A stretch of DNA of 64,000 nt, from the NCBI GenBank assembly GCA_016795365.1, contig JAEUHN010000015.1:1-64000 (forward strand), written 5' to 3'. A program made the translations under genes and the position numbers. A model generated the notes under the pieces. That model saw only the letters and a program-made list of their open reading frames with translations, made no database searches and was not told where the DNA came from. Source of the stretch: Verrucomicrobiaceae bacterium. GTDB taxonomy: Bacteria; Verrucomicrobiota; Verrucomicrobiia; Verrucomicrobiales; Verrucomicrobiaceae. Below are positions 17,747 to 25,433 of this stretch, in pieces (positions within the stretch are counted from its first letter, which is position 1; every line of letters starts with the position of its first letter).

Positions 17747-20407
17747 ATGAGTCGTCTCCTTTGCATCACCAGCCTTCTTTCGTTGTCCGCTTTCGCGGCT
17801 GACATCCAGCTCTCGACCAACGGTCCGATCAAAACACCCGAGCAAGCCCGCGATGCCGCACGCGCCTCACCGAAGCCCGCACGCATCATCGTCAGCGATG
17901 GCAGCTATGCCTTGACCAAACCGATCACGCTTGATGCTGCGGACTCGCAAGTAACCTGGGAAGCAGCACCCGGAGGGAAGCCTGTCTTCACCGGCGGCAA
18001 GGAGATCACGGGCTGGACCAAGGAAGGCAACGTGTGGAAGGCGACGCTGCCAGACAAGGCGTGGGTCTTCGAGCAACTGTGGGTGAACGGTCAGCGCGCG
18101 ATACGTGCTCGCACACCGAACAAAGGTTACTTCAATATCACTGACGCCGTCGGAGCCGGTGTGTTCCCTGGACTGACGAAGGACATGAACTTCCATGCCT
18201 TCGCCATCGCGCCGGAGCACTACGACATCATCAAGGCGATCCCGGCGGAGCAGCGCGATGGCGTGCTGATCACGGTCACCCATGCGTGGGCGGTGGCGCA
18301 ATGCCGCATCAAGGCGATGAACGATGAGGCGCAAGCCATCGAGATCAAAGGCCGGTCGAAGTATCCGTTCGTCGAGTTCGAGCCGGACCAGCGCTTCTGG
18401 ATGGAGAACTTCCGCAGTGCGCTCGATGCGCCGGGCGAGTGGTTTCTCGACAAGGCGAAGGGCGAGGTGCTTTACATTCCGCTCGCGGATGAAGACATGA
18501 GCAAGGCCGAAGTCATCGCGCCGGTGTCGCAGGGCTTCGTGATGATCAAAGGCGCGAAGGACATCGTGTTCAATGGCGTCGCCTTCCAGCACTCGCACTA
18601 CGCTTATCCAGCGGAGGGTTTGCACGACACGCAGGCCGCTACTTCAAACGGCGGCGCGATTGAGATCGAGAGCAGCAGCGGCATTCGCTTCACCAACTGC
18701 GAGATCGCGCACGTCGGCGAATACGGCGTGTATTTCAAAAACGGCTGCGGCGATTCCGCGCTGACGCATTGCCATCTGCATGATCTTGGCGGCGGTGGTG
18801 TGCGCGTGGGCGAGACGGGCCGACCTGAGGAAGAGCGCGTGTGCCATCACATCGTCATCGACGATTGCATCATCCAGCACGGCGGAAGTTTGCATCCAAG
18901 TGCCTGCGGCGTGGTCATGACGCACACGCAATACTGCGCGGTCACGCATTGCGACATCGGCGATCTTTACTACACCGGCGTCAGCGCTGGCTGGAACTGG
19001 GGCTACGGCGACACCGCCTCGCGCGAGACGTTGGTGGAGAACAATCACATCCATCACCTTGGCTGGGCTTATCTCAGCGACATGGGCGGCTTCTATGGGC
19101 TCGGGAGTTCGCCCGGCACTGTGATCAAAGGTAACCACGTTCATCACATCGCCAGCCATCGCTACGGCGGCTGGGGACTCTACACGGACGAAGGCAGTAG
19201 CGATGTGCGCATGGAAAACAACCTCGTGCACGACACCTGGAACGCGGGCTTCCATCAGCACTACGGCTACGCGAACAAGATCAAGAACAACATCTTCGCC
19301 TTCGGCAACAGCGCGCAGATTCAGGCCTCGCGCAACGAGGCACGGCTGCGCTTCAACTACGAGCGCAACATCGTCGTGTGGGACCCCGCGTCGCCTTTGC
19401 TCGATGGTGGCGAGTGGAACTGGAAGCTCTTCGACAAGACCGATCGCGGCGATCCCAAGGACAGCCTCGTCTTCCGCAAGAACCTCTACTGGCCAACCGA
19501 CGGCAAGATCCCCGCGCTGCTCACGAAGACGCACTTCACCTGGGACGAGTGGCGCAAGATGGGCCGCGACCAAGGCTCGCTGTTTGCCGATCCGATGTTT
19601 GAGGACATCGCCAAGCGCGACTTCCGCCTCAAGCCCGGCAGCCCCGCTGAGAAGGTCGGCTTCAAGCCCTGGGACCTCACGCTCGCTGGTGTGCGCAAGG
19701 GCGACGATGCCTGGCGCGCGCTCGCTGAGGCAGGCAGCGTCTATCCGAACTGGGACACCGACGCGAAGCCCTGGCCTTCGCCGGAATACAAGATCGAGAT
19801 GCAGACCTTTGAAAAGGTGCCGCTTGGTTTGATCGGCATCCGCAATGCGAGCTACAAGCACGAGAAGGGAGTCCCTAGCCAAGGTGAAAGCGTCGGCGTC
19901 AGTGAAGAAGCCGCATCGCCGATCCCAGTCGAAGGCATCACCACCTCGAAACGCTCGATCAAAGTGCAAGACGTGCCTGGATTGAAGCACACGTATGATC
20001 CCGTGTTCGAAATCTTCCCGAAATGGGAAGGCGGCAGCTTCGATGTGAGTTTCGACATCATGGCGCAACCCGGTGCCGACTGGTTCTTCGAGATGCGCGT
20101 GAAGGGTGGCGACTTCGCCGCTGGTCCCTACATCCGCTGTGTCAAAGGCCGACTGCAAGCCAACAACGAGAAGAGTGTCGAACTCGGTGACGTGAAATCC
20201 AACGAATGGATTCGCGTGCGCATCCAAGCCGCCACTGGCGCTGGCAAGTATGACGTCACCCTCACTCGCCAGGACGGCACCACGAAGGACTTCAAAGCCA
20301 TCTCCTGCAAGCCGACTTGGAACGCTGCCAGCTACCTGCTCTTCAGTTCGCTCGCCGACAAGAAAGTCGCCTACTTTATCGACAACGTGAGCTTGGTGAA
20401 GAAGTGA
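17747..20407 (+). CDS. Large secreted right-handed beta-helix protein
   Basis: 886 residues with a signal peptide (MSRLLCITSLLSLSAFA). An N-terminal beta-helix cap (about 25-110) is followed by a long helix with coils such as FTNCEIAHVGEYGVYFKNG, ALTHCHLHDLGGGGVRVGE and LVENNHIHHLGWAYLSDMGG. After about residue 690 a jelly-roll-like domain follows (FDVSFDIMAQPGADWFFEMR... to the end), which could be carbohydrate-binding. Many His/Asp/Asn residues line the coils, as in glycoside hydrolase or lyase beta-helices (for example GH120- or PL6-like), but a catalytic set cannot be chosen by eye. Export to periplasm or outside is expected. Confidence 0.87.
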   Translation: MSRLLCITSLLSLSAFAADIQLSTNGPIKTPEQARDAARASPKPARIIVSDGSYALTKPITLDAADSQVTWEAAPGGKPVFTGGKEITGWTKEGNVWKATLPDKAWVFEQLWVNGQRAIRARTPNKGYFNITDAVGAGVFPGLTKDMNFHAFAIAPEHYDIIKAIPAEQRDGVLITVTHAWAVAQCRIKAMNDEAQAIEIKGRSKYPFVEFEPDQRFWMENFRSALDAPGEWFLDKAKGEVLYIPLADEDMSKAEVIAPVSQGFVMIKGAKDIVFNGVAFQHSHYAYPAEGLHDTQAATSNGGAIEIESSSGIRFTNCEIAHVGEYGVYFKNGCGDSALTHCHLHDLGGGGVRVGETGRPEEERVCHHIVIDDCIIQHGGSLHPSACGVVMTHTQYCAVTHCDIGDLYYTGVSAGWNWGYGDTASRETLVENNHIHHLGWAYLSDMGGFYGLGSSPGTVIKGNHVHHIASHRYGGWGLYTDEGSSDVRMENNLVHDTWNAGFHQHYGYANKIKNNIFAFGNSAQIQASRNEARLRFNYERNIVVWDPASPLLDGGEWNWKLFDKTDRGDPKDSLVFRKNLYWPTDGKIPALLTKTHFTWDEWRKMGRDQGSLFADPMFEDIAKRDFRLKPGSPAEKVGFKPWDLTLAGVRKGDDAWRALAEAGSVYPNWDTDAKPWPSPEYKIEMQTFEKVPLGLIGIRNASYKHEKGVPSQGESVGVSEEAASPIPVEGITTSKRSIKVQDVPGLKHTYDPVFEIFPKWEGGSFDVSFDIMAQPGADWFFEMRVKGGDFAAGPYIRCVKGRLQANNEKSVELGDVKSNEWIRVRIQAATGAGKYDVTLTRQDGTTKDFKAISCKPTWNAASYLLFSSLADKKVAYFIDNVSLVKK

Positions 20408-20411
20408 GAGG

Positions 20412-21344
20412 TTACTTCGCTTCTTCGATGAACATAGCTTTGATCCGTAGCTTCTGAGCCAACTCTCGGCCGCGATCTGGCCCGAGAACCAGCAAGGCGG
20501 TGTCGTAGGCGTCAGCGAAGACGGCACGTGATGCGAACACGGAAACAGAAACAAGCGAATGATCGATGGGCTCGCCCGTTCGTGGATCGATGATGTGGGA
20601 TACTTGACGGCCTTCGTGCTCGATACGCTTTCGATAGGTGCCTGCTGTTGTCACCGATTCGTTGCGCAAGGGCACGGCGGACAGGGATTGACCAGGGGAC
20701 TCGTAGGGCGTTTGCACGCCGACGTTCCATGTCTTGCCGCGGGCAGTGATGGCTCCGCCGACATCCACTAGCACATCGTCGCATCCCATTGATTGCACCA
20801 ACTCAGCGATGCTGTCCGATGCGTAGCCTTCGACGAGGGTGGAGAGATTGATGGTGAGCATCGGATCACTCTTGCGGAGCATCGGCGGGTCGAGCTGGAC
20901 GGTGAGCTTCGGCCAGCCGCAATGCGCCCGAGCAGCGGAGATCTCCTCATTGGTCGGAGGATGATCGTGTTTGCCAGGACCAAAGCCCCACAGATCAATC
21001 AAAGGAGCGATCGTGACATCAAGCGCTCCATCGGTGTCACGCGCGGCTTGCAGTGCCATCGTGACCACTTCGGCGATTTCGCGCGGCACAGGCTGGAAGT
21101 CGGTGCTCCGTGAACGATTCCATCGCGACACGGCGGAGTCTTCGCGCCAGTTGGAAAAGCATTGCTCCAGTTCATCTAGGCGATGCTGCACCGCTTGATG
21201 AATGGCATGGGGATCGGGGGGCGAGCCTTCGAGGGTCACGCGGTAAAGGGTGCCCATGGTCTCGCCTTGGAGGATGGTTGGCTCTGGAGTGCAACTGCCG
21301 ATGAGCAAGGCGAGTGCCACGCTGATGCTGCTGCTACGCACCAT
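20412..21344 (-). CDS. apbE: FAD:protein FMN transferase (ApbE), lipoprotein form
   Basis: 310 residues starting MVRSSSISVALALLIGSC, a lipoprotein signal with Cys18 as the lipidation site. ApbE landmarks are QGETMGTLYRVTL near the N-terminus, LIDLWGFG, VLVDVGGAI, SHIIDPRTGEPIDHSL and the Mg-binding C-terminal ADAYDTALLVLG. The usual DLGGIAKGYA motif reads INLSTLVEGYA here, a divergent active-site region. ApbE attaches FMN from FAD covalently to Thr in D-x-x-(S/T)-G-A-T. The upstream gene, overlapping by 11 bases, encodes a flavoprotein with two such motifs, so it is the obvious substrate. The 89 extra residues of the open frame to 21611 are out-of-frame overlap and were excluded. Confidence 0.9.
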   Translation of the reverse strand: MVRSSSISVALALLIGSCTPEPTILQGETMGTLYRVTLEGSPPDPHAIHQAVQHRLDELEQCFSNWREDSAVSRWNRSRSTDFQPVPREIAEVVTMALQAARDTDGALDVTIAPLIDLWGFGPGKHDHPPTNEEISAARAHCGWPKLTVQLDPPMLRKSDPMLTINLSTLVEGYASDSIAELVQSMGCDDVLVDVGGAITARGKTWNVGVQTPYESPGQSLSAVPLRNESVTTAGTYRKRIEHEGRQVSHIIDPRTGEPIDHSLVSVSVFASRAVFADAYDTALLVLGPDRGRELAQKLRIKAMFIEEAK

Positions 21345-23046
21345 GAGTCCACCTCCAGAGCCCGACGACGGCGACACAGGCGAGTGCCAGCCATTCACGT
21401 TTGCCCAGCTGTTCTCGATCACCCGCTGAACGCAGCAGCTTGAACAACGCACCCGTGGGGCAGCCATACTTGCAGTAGGCCATGGGCACGAAGAGCGATG
21501 CGACCAGACCTGTGATGGCGATGACGAGGCTGGCGATGCCTGCGACACGCCACACGTAGGCGTCGAAGGGTTCGAGGGTATTGAGATCAACATTGAGTCC
21601 CGTGGTGACAATCAAGACCACAGCACCGAGCAGGATGAAGGGAAGACGTTCCAGCCACCGAGGAGTAGTGAATTGAAAGGGGATGCGTTTCATCAGCAGT
21701 TGTTGCAAGGCACCGTGAGGGCAGATGTGATGACAATACAACTGGCGTCGCGTGACCACAGGTGCGAGCAAGGCGAACAAACCAAGTAGCACCAATCCAG
21801 GGGCGTTACGCCATGGGGTGCCGTGCTGAGCCCAGCCGGCGAAGAGGGCTTGGGAGAGGAGTTCGCCTGCGACCAGTCCTACATAGATGACCAGCAGGAG
21901 ATGATGGGCATGACGCAGCCAGGCGATGCCTCGCCAGCGAGTGAAGGCCATGACGAGGGAGGAGATGAGCACCAGCACATGTCCGGTGTCCTGCCAGCGC
22001 CAGCGGATGGCTTTGAGAAAACTGAGGGCAGGGGAGTGCTCGTCGATCAGCGATGCGGCACGGCGCTTGAGACCCTCAGCCATGCTCCAGCTGGTCTCGG
22101 TGGCACCAGAGACTCCTTCGATCTTCGCGGCTTTGAAATCGAGGCCTGCGAGCTGGTCGAGCGTCTTGCCATTGAACAACTTCAGGAAGTAGTCGTCGCC
22201 CGTCACATACGCGACGTAGCGTGCCGTGTCGTAGCTTTTGCGCAGACGGATGCCGCGCAGCGTGGTGCCGGTGGGATCGAGCAGCATCAGCGTGTCCGTG
22301 GGACCTTTGTAACCAATGAGTGTGTCCGTCACCGGTGCGGTGCGCGCTGCGATGGCGATCACCTTGCCTGCGCTGTCGAGCACCTCCAGGCTGTCAGCCA
22401 GCAACTGCGAATCGCGCACGGAGCTTGCTGCGGGTTCCAGGCTTTTGACTTCTTCAAGGGTGATGGGCTCGGGGAATCGAAGCGATGGCCCCTGGCGTCC
22501 GAGCTTGCGCAGGATGCCTTCGGCCATCGCGCTGCTGGTCAAGGTGGCGCCGGTCACGCCATCGATCTGTTTGGGCTTGAGGTGGCCCATTTGCAGGTCG
22601 TTGAACTGCTTGAAGAAGGGGCGGTGTGCGATGACTTCGGCGACGTGATCGGGCGTGTCAGAGCTGTGCAACACGCGCAGTCCGGTGACGATGCCACGCG
22701 GATTCATGACGATGAGCAGGTTGCTCGGTCCAGAGTATCCGATGATGCGATCCGAGTCGGGTGAGGTCTGCGTCACCAGTCCGAGCACCGTGCCATTGGC
22801 ATCGCGCACCGCTTGCGTCGCACTGCTAGAGGTCGGTGCGTCAAGGGCTGTGGCATTGGGGAAAAAATCTCGCACGCGATCAACGGTAAGCACGATCGCT
22901 CCCGGTGGTGGCTGTCGCAGCAGCAGCACGATCACGACGAGCAAAGCCACTCGGAAGAGTCGCACGGCGAGACGTTGCATCAGGGCGTTGGAGACTGGGG
23001 GTGCGACGGGCTGCACAATCTTTGCAGAGTGGGGAGCAAAATTCAC
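21334..23046 (-). CDS. NosR-like membrane flavo/iron-sulfur protein with two FMN-binding domains
   Basis: 570 residues. An N-terminal membrane anchor (about 28-44) precedes two periplasmic FMN-binding domains. The first carries DGVTGAT (flavinylated Thr expected at 168) and the second EGVSGAT (Thr316). Transmembrane helices follow (from about 350). Two CX3CP-type sites (CHHICPHGALQ at 438-, CKYGCPTGAL at 525-) match the iron-sulfur anchor pattern of NosR/NapH proteins. It should move electrons across or along the membrane. NosR usually has one FMN domain, so the duplication is notable. The gene overlaps apbE. The ATG at 22980 is an alternative start. Confidence 0.88.
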   Translation of the reverse strand: MNFAPHSAKIVQPVAPPVSNALMQRLAVRLFRVALLVVIVLLLRQPPPGAIVLTVDRVRDFFPNATALDAPTSSSATQAVRDANGTVLGLVTQTSPDSDRIIGYSGPSNLLIVMNPRGIVTGLRVLHSSDTPDHVAEVIAHRPFFKQFNDLQMGHLKPKQIDGVTGATLTSSAMAEGILRKLGRQGPSLRFPEPITLEEVKSLEPAASSVRDSQLLADSLEVLDSAGKVIAIAARTAPVTDTLIGYKGPTDTLMLLDPTGTTLRGIRLRKSYDTARYVAYVTGDDYFLKLFNGKTLDQLAGLDFKAAKIEGVSGATETSWSMAEGLKRRAASLIDEHSPALSFLKAIRWRWQDTGHVLVLISSLVMAFTRWRGIAWLRHAHHLLLVIYVGLVAGELLSQALFAGWAQHGTPWRNAPGLVLLGLFALLAPVVTRRQLYCHHICPHGALQQLLMKRIPFQFTTPRWLERLPFILLGAVVLIVTTGLNVDLNTLEPFDAYVWRVAGIASLVIAITGLVASLFVPMAYCKYGCPTGALFKLLRSAGDREQLGKREWLALACVAVVGLWRWTHGA

Positions 23047-23166
23047 AGATGCTACAACTTTGTTTCAACGATTGAACCGGCCAGAAATCTAAGGTCGTCC
23101 TGCCGCGGCCTGGAGGGTGAGGCCTCCCCCCGCAGGCAGTCCTCAACCAACACGTATCATCGCATT

Positions 23167-23469
23167 ATGATCAAGACACTGCTCAGCCTTGCCACCGTCC
23201 TCGCCTTTGCTTCCTGCGCCTCAACGAAGAAGGAAGAATGCACCGCCTGCTGCACCAAGAAGGGCGACAAGCCCGCCGCAGCCAAGCCAACGACCAGCAG
23301 CTTGACTTCGATGGCCAAGAAGGCGTCGGGTGCTGAGGCCATGGAGAAGACTGCCAAGGCGGCTGCATCGGGTGATCTCAAGGGTGCCGCCGCCGGGGCT
23401 GCTGCCGCGACGCCTCAAGGCCAGGCTGCTGCCGCTGCTGCTGAGGCAGCCAAGAAGGCCAAGCAGTAA
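23167..23469 (+). CDS. Small Ala/Lys-rich lipoprotein
   Basis: 100 residues. MIKTLLSLATVLAFASCAS is a lipoprotein-type signal (Cys17). It is followed by a cysteine cluster (KKEECTACCTKKGDK) and a low-complexity Ala/Lys/Gly-rich tail. A short Cys cluster after lipidation could bind metal. No homologous family recognised. The frame extends to 22813 upstream, but the lipobox fixes the start at 23167. Confidence 0.68.
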   Translation: MIKTLLSLATVLAFASCASTKKEECTACCTKKGDKPAAAKPTTSSLTSMAKKASGAEAMEKTAKAAASGDLKGAAAGAAAATPQGQAAAAAAEAAKKAKQ

Positions 23470-23568
23470 CTCACTCGCCCTTTTGTGTGCTGCCGGGATT
23501 CATCTCTCGGCGGCATTGGTAAATGGCGAAAGATCAGAGAGCGTGGCTCCGCAATGTGCAGCCTCATC

Positions 23569-24438
23569 ATGCGCTCTCTTCTGCTTCTTCCATGGCTGGC
23601 TCTTTCGGTTTACGCGGCTGAACCTATCACCATCAAACTCTGGCCCCAGGGGGCTCCAGAGCCTGCGGGCTTCACGAGTGAAGCGGAGAAGGAGATTCCC
23701 AAAAAGAACGACACGGATGTGAAGCGTGTGACCAACGTCACGGAGCCAACGCTGACCGTTTACAAGCCCGCGAATCCGACCGGCACCGCCGTGATCGTTT
23801 GTCCTGGAGGTGGCTACAGCATTCTCGCTATTGAACACGAAGGCACGCAAGTGTGCGACTACCTGACTTCGCAAGGCGTCACTGCGATCCTGCTCAAGTA
23901 TCGAGTTCCTGCTCGTGATAAATCCAATCCTAGCAAGGAGCCCCTTCAAGATGCTCAGCGTGCGATGGGATTGGTCAGGCATCATGCCGCAGAGTGGGGG
24001 ATCAAGCCGGACCGCATCGGCATCCTCGGATTCTCGGCGGGCGGGCATCTCACCGTGATGGCTTCACTGCATCCGAATGAACGCACTTACACGCAGGACC
24101 CCGCTCTCGATGTGGCGGATGCCACGCCGAATTTCGCAGTGCCTGTTTACCCAGCCTACCTGGTGCCTTCGAAGGACGAGACTTTTACCTTGAAGCCCGA
24201 GATCGCCGTGACGGAGAAGTCGCCACCGATGTGCCTGATCCATGCCGGTGATGACAAAGGTGTCACCAGTGCGAGTGGCAGCGCCTTGCTCTACCTCGAA
24301 TACAAGAAGCTCAACCTACCGGCGGAACTGCACATCTATGCCAAGGGCGGCCACGGCTTTGGCATGAAGCAGTCGGGATTGCCCACAGCAGACTGGCTGG
24401 TGCGGGTGGCGGAGTGGATCAAGAGCATGGGCTGGTAG
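23569..24438 (+). CDS. Secreted alpha/beta hydrolase (acetylxylan-esterase-like)
   Basis: 289 residues. MRSLLLLPWLALSVYAAEP is a signal peptide. The mature protein begins ITIKLWPQGAPEPAG, a common opening in Bacteroidota/Planctomycetota/Verrucomicrobiota sugar esterases. The oxyanion strand is VCPGGGYS, the nucleophile GFSAGGHL, an acidic residue lies in HAGDDKG, and the catalytic His is in KGGHGFGM. It resembles xylan acetyl esterases and likely deacetylates plant or algal polysaccharide in the periplasm. The alternative ATG at 23554 would add MCSLI. Confidence 0.87.
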   Translation: MRSLLLLPWLALSVYAAEPITIKLWPQGAPEPAGFTSEAEKEIPKKNDTDVKRVTNVTEPTLTVYKPANPTGTAVIVCPGGGYSILAIEHEGTQVCDYLTSQGVTAILLKYRVPARDKSNPSKEPLQDAQRAMGLVRHHAAEWGIKPDRIGILGFSAGGHLTVMASLHPNERTYTQDPALDVADATPNFAVPVYPAYLVPSKDETFTLKPEIAVTEKSPPMCLIHAGDDKGVTSASGSALLYLEYKKLNLPAELHIYAKGGHGFGMKQSGLPTADWLVRVAEWIKSMGW

Positions 24439-24516
24439 GGTTGGGGAGTCTGGAGGATCGGATCATTTCATTTGTGCGGGGCGTTGCGTGGCATTCCTTT
24501 GTCTTGCGCCGCTGGC

Positions 24517-24530
24517 GTGTGGACCCACAC
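24517..24530. promoter_or_regulatory. Palindrome upstream of the AraC regulator
   Basis: GTGTGG-AC-CCACAC, two perfect 6-bp arms, 51 bases before the AraC start. It could be an operator or protein-binding site; position and symmetry are the only evidence. Confidence 0.3.
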
Positions 24531-24581
24531 TTGCGATGGAATATCCGATCTTGATTCACGAACTCCAACTGCTCCACGCTC

Positions 24582-25433
24582 ATGCCTGCTACCCAGTTCC
24601 TCATCTCGCTTCATGGAGTGCCGGCCGAGCCGTTGCGCGATGTGTTTCTCACCGTCGTGCGCGCCGGGCGATTGGTGGCCGGACCGGAGCACTGCATCGA
24701 GCGTGACTACTATCCAGGGCACGAGCTGACTTTCTGTCGCAAGGGCAGAGGATGGGCGCGGCTGAGGGGCAAGACATTCGAGGTGAAAGCTGGCGACTTG
24801 CTCTGGGTGAACTGCCATCACCCCCATGCGTATGGCGCGGACAAACGCGATCCCTGGGAGCTGGACTGGATTCGCGTGGAAGGCAGCACCATGGATCGCA
24901 CCTGGCAGATGCTGCATGCTGATTCGCAGCCCGTGCTCGCAGGTTACGACATGGGGAGGGCTAGCGTCGAACTCGAAGCCATCTTTGCTCTGATGCAGCA
25001 GGACAAGGCCACGCACGCGGCCTGGATTCATGCCCATGTGGCCACGCTGCTGGCGCTGGCCTTCGATGCGCGGGAAAGCCATCCGCTGCCCGAGCACCAT
25101 GATCTGCCGGTGCCGCTGGAGCGTGTGCTGCAGCAGATGCGGCTTTACTATCATAAGCCTCTGCGAGTGTCTGAACTCGCTGACATCGCGGGCATGAGCC
25201 CATCGCATTTCAATCGAGTGTTCCGGGCCGCACTGGGTGCCTCGCCGATCGACTGGCTGCGGCACTATCGCATTGCCCAGGCCAAGCGTCGTTTGCTCGA
25301 ATCCGCCGATCCGATCAAGGACGTCGCACGGCAGGTCGGGTATGCCGACCAGTTCTACTTCAGCAAGGACTTCAAGCGCTTCACCGCGATGACGCCGACG
25401 GCGTTCCGCGAGAATGAAGGCCTGCTGAAGTGA
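24582..25433 (+). CDS. AraC-family transcriptional regulator
   Basis: 283 residues. The N-terminal cupin-like sensor domain (about 1-150) contains GHELTFCRKGRGWARLRGK and GDLLWVNCHHPHAYG. The C-terminal domain has two helix-turn-helix motifs: LRVSELADIAGMSPSHFNRVF and IKDVARQVGYADQFYFSKDF, ending KRFTAMTPTAFR, the AraC signature. Such regulators usually sense a sugar and activate nearby catabolic genes. The neighbouring esterase is a possible target. Confidence 0.9.
   Translation: MPATQFLISLHGVPAEPLRDVFLTVVRAGRLVAGPEHCIERDYYPGHELTFCRKGRGWARLRGKTFEVKAGDLLWVNCHHPHAYGADKRDPWELDWIRVEGSTMDRTWQMLHADSQPVLAGYDMGRASVELEAIFALMQQDKATHAAWIHAHVATLLALAFDARESHPLPEHHDLPVPLERVLQQMRLYYHKPLRVSELADIAGMSPSHFNRVFRAALGASPIDWLRHYRIAQAKRRLLESADPIKDVARQVGYADQFYFSKDFKRFTAMTPTAFRENEGLLK

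Noticed and set aside
18644-20554. 636-codon open frame on the minus strand opposite the beta-helix gene
   Set aside because: It is antisense to a gene with a signal peptide and recognisable repeats, and it has no domain of its own. Long antisense frames are expected at this GC content.
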